Source: Egibacter rhizosphaerae (GTDB taxonomy: Bacteria > Actinomycetota > Nitriliruptoria > Euzebyales > Egibacteraceae). From it: a DNA stretch of 64,000 nt. The stretch covers positions 4,434,001-4,498,000 of the forward strand of contig NZ_CP036402.1 of NCBI RefSeq assembly GCF_004322855.1. Reading direction: 5' to 3'. The translations under genes and the position numbers were made by a program. Positions 62,337-64,000 of this stretch are shown piece after piece. The first letter of the stretch is position 1. Each line of letters starts with the position of its first letter. The notes under the pieces were generated by a model. That model did no database searches and was not told the DNA's origin. It saw only the letters and a program-made list of their open reading frames with translations.

Positions 62337-62666
62337 GACGCGCAAGCCTAGCTGGCCGTAGGTCTTGTCAAGCATCGTGTACGACATCCTTGGCAGCCCC
62401 CGGTGTGCGCGGGGGCTGGCGGGATGCTTGTGTGGCGGTGGGGTGCGAGGTCGGCGGGGCCGTAGGCCCACGCTGATCTATGCGACCTCCACTGAGGGTG
62501 GGGTCAGCTGGCTTCGTTCGGGCTCTGAGACGGGTGGAAGGCCGGGCGTCAAGCTAGGAGCGGCGTGACCCGCGAACGAGTCCGCCATAGCCCGTACGAC
62601 GTCTGATCCGGCCTTCCTGTCCGCGAGCCTCGCACGATCGACCGCGGATGGGAAGGGTCCGGTGTC
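62337..62666. other. 330-base structured gap between trmI and the IS110 transposase
   Basis: No gene was found. Nested pairing is strong: CAAGCATC (62369-62376) with GATGCTTG (62423-62430) encloses CAGCCCCC (62394-62401) with GGGGGCTG (62411-62418). A second unit pairs GAGGTCG (62447-62453) with CGACCTC (62483-62489) around GGGCC-GTA-GGCCC (62457-62469). This could be the trmI leader or the downstream non-coding end of the IS110 element, where IS1111-type members encode their guide RNA. Confidence 0.45.
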
Positions 62667-63932
62667 CTACTCCTTGCTGGCCCAGCAGGCGGGGTCGTAC
62701 AGCGTCTGGTCGCGGACCATCGCGAAGGCGATCTTGTTCGCCCGGCGGGCCAGGGCGGTGGCGATGATCGCGCCGGGCTTGCCGCGCTCGCGCAGCCCGG
62801 CGGCGTAGCGGCGGGCGGCGGGATCTTGGTGCCACAGGCCTACGCCGAGGTCGAGGATCGCCCGGCGCAGCGGCACCGATCCCTCCCGGCTGATGCCGCT
62901 GTCACGCCGGCGACCGGCGGACTCGTACTGGGCGGGGTTCAGCCCGGCGGCGCGGTACACCTGCCGGTGCGAGGGCCAGCGTGCCGGGTCGCCGACGCCG
63001 GCGGCGTAGCCGGCCGCGCGGACCGCCCCCCAGCCCGGCCCCGACGTCAGCACGCGGTAGCGGGTGGCGGGCACGAGCGCGTCGATGCGCGCGTCGACCT
63101 CGGCGAGTTGGCCGTCCAGGCCGTCGAGCAGCGCCAGATCGGCGGCCAGGACCTGACGGGCCACCGCCGCGTCGGGCGTGGGCAGCGCGTCGCGGGCCGC
63201 GGCCACGAGGCGCTCGGCCAGCGCCACGCTCACGCGCACGTCGCGGCGCGCCGCGAACGCCCGGAAGCGGGCCACGCCGAGCCGGGCGAGCCGATCGGGG
63301 TCTGAGAACTCGGCCGCGACAAGGCGGCCGACCTTGGTGCCCAGCACGCTCGACAGACTCGCGCCCAGCCCGGGAAAGCAGCGGTCCAGCTGACCGGTCA
63401 GCTGGTTCTTGACCGCCGAGCGGGCCTGCACCCGCCGGCGGCGATGCGCCGCCCACGCGCTCAGCTCGACCAGCAGCTCATCACCGACGGCCACCTCGTA
63501 GCCGCGGCCGGCCAGCAGCAGATCCGCGATCGCGGTCAAGTCGATCGGGTCGGTCTTGGTCCGACCCGTGCCGTTGACCCGCCGCTGGGCTGACACCCAC
63601 GCCGGGTTGTGCTCCACCAGCTGCCAGTGCCCGGGCAGCACCCTCGAGGCGACCAGCGGCCGGTGGTAGTGCCCGCACGCCTCCACCCCCACCCGCACCA
63701 ACGCCGTCTCCGCCGGCAGAACCCGCTCGACCCGAGCGACGAACCCCGCCACCCCCGACCGGTCGAGAGCGAACTCGAACGGCGCGGCCAGCCGCCGACC
63801 CGAGAAGTCGACCACCATCGCCATCGCCGCCGACTTGCCCACATCCACCGGCACCGCCACCAGCCGATCCAACCCCACGCCGACCGTCCGCGCCGAAAGT
63901 TGCTGCGCTCGAATACCATGCATGTGCATCAT
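62667..63932 (-). CDS. IS110 family transposase (DEDD recombinase)
   Basis: A 421-residue transposase with both hallmark domains. The N-terminal RuvC-like DEDD domain has Val-Asp-Val-Gly-Lys near 30, Val-Glu-Ala-Cys-Gly-His near 82, and Lys-Thr-Asp-Pro-Ile-Asp near 125. After a long helical linker, the C-terminal transposase_20 domain has Leu-Thr-Ser-Gly-Pro-Gly-Trp-Gly near 300 and Asp-Ser-Gly-Ile-Ser-Arg-Glu-Gly-Ser near 345 with the serine nucleophile. It looks intact. ATG 63932 (second ATG follows) has GGGAGG eight bases upstream. Confidence 0.94.
   Translation of the reverse strand: MMHMHGIRAQQLSARTVGVGLDRLVAVPVDVGKSAAMAMVVDFSGRRLAAPFEFALDRSGVAGFVARVERVLPAETALVRVGVEACGHYHRPLVASRVLPGHWQLVEHNPAWVSAQRRVNGTGRTKTDPIDLTAIADLLLAGRGYEVAVGDELLVELSAWAAHRRRRVQARSAVKNQLTGQLDRCFPGLGASLSSVLGTKVGRLVAAEFSDPDRLARLGVARFRAFAARRDVRVSVALAERLVAAARDALPTPDAAVARQVLAADLALLDGLDGQLAEVDARIDALVPATRYRVLTSGPGWGAVRAAGYAAGVGDPARWPSHRQVYRAAGLNPAQYESAGRRRDSGISREGSVPLRRAILDLGVGLWHQDPAARRYAAGLRERGKPGAIIATALARRANKIAFAMVRDQTLYDPACWASKE
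62667..63932 (-). mobile_element. IS110-family insertion sequence, ends unresolved
   Basis: The transposase defines the element. IS110 elements lack clear terminal inverted repeats, and the upstream end may lie beyond base 64000, so only the coding core is given. The downstream end falls somewhere in 62337-62666, placing the insertion just upstream of trmI. Confidence 0.8.
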
Positions 63933-64000
63933 CAAGCCCACCTCCCGGTGGTGTCAGGAGAACCAGGCGCGACAACGCCCGACCCTCGGAACCTGTGCGG

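Overview
The window is very GC-rich bacterial DNA. It comes from a proteasome-bearing actinobacterium: it holds a complete Pup-proteasome system (pup, dop, pafA, prcB, prcA, ARC/Mpa), a fused PafBC regulator, an InhA-like enoyl reductase, HelY, a DUF4193 protein and an ANTAR regulator. Cell-wall-binding (CWB2) repeats on a subtilase and several strongly acidic exported proteins fit a deep-branching, possibly salt-adapted lineage such as Nitriliruptoria/Euzebyales. That placement is inference; there is no 16S gene here.

Layout. 1-6.3 kb: the tail of an unknown protein, a small membrane protein, an SDR, and a divergent DeoR regulator facing a sugar-acid operon (GntP permease, frameshifted four-carbon sugar-acid kinase, PdxA2). 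6.4-13.4 kb: a TetR remnant, an AraC-VOC-UvrA-like resistance-type operon, a proline-rich DUF4870 protein, a DUF4864-like lipoprotein, aat, and a wrecked ABC transporter. 13.5-17 kb: a type II fatty-acid cluster (fabH-acpP-fabF-fabI). 17.3-20.6 kb: an M20 peptidase, a coiled-coil protein, a membrane protein and an MDR oxidoreductase. 20.6-25.4 kb: an Ugp-like sugar or glycerol-phosphate importer without its ATPase and with a Pho-box-like repeat upstream, hisN, and an unknown protein with a C-x-C-G-H cluster. 25.8-33.1 kb: a tiny basic protein, tRNA-Glu, an Lnt homologue with Ser in place of the catalytic Cys, a DUF4193 protein, a hairpin-rich gap, RNase HI, acyl-CoA dehydrogenase, M24 peptidase and a lipid kinase.

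33-62.3 kb is one ancient neighbourhood transcribed on the minus strand: trmI, ARC, dop, pup, prcB, prcA, pafA, pafBC, zinc-ribbon protein, NfeD, slipin, tatA, tatC, subtilase, helY. Its relative order matches the known M. tuberculosis trmI-mpa-dop-pup-prcBA-pafABC-tatAC-helY order. It is interrupted by singletons and one three-gene block (AbiEi-like/PD-(D/E)XK protein; VIT1, GAF-ANTAR and rhodanese proteins; a Kelch-like protein; a class A PBP), every one of which is on the plus strand. Pup ends in Gly-Gly-Glu, so it needs no deamidation before PafA attaches it to substrates. ARC has the C-terminal Gln-Tyr-Leu that docks on the PrcAB core.

62.4-64 kb: an IS110-family transposase near the right edge, next to a hairpin-rich non-coding stretch that could be the leader of trmI or the guide-RNA region of the element.

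Four genes carry lesions that a single base in a C or G run would repair. Either several genes are decaying or the assembly has homopolymer errors; this should be settled before biology is built on them.
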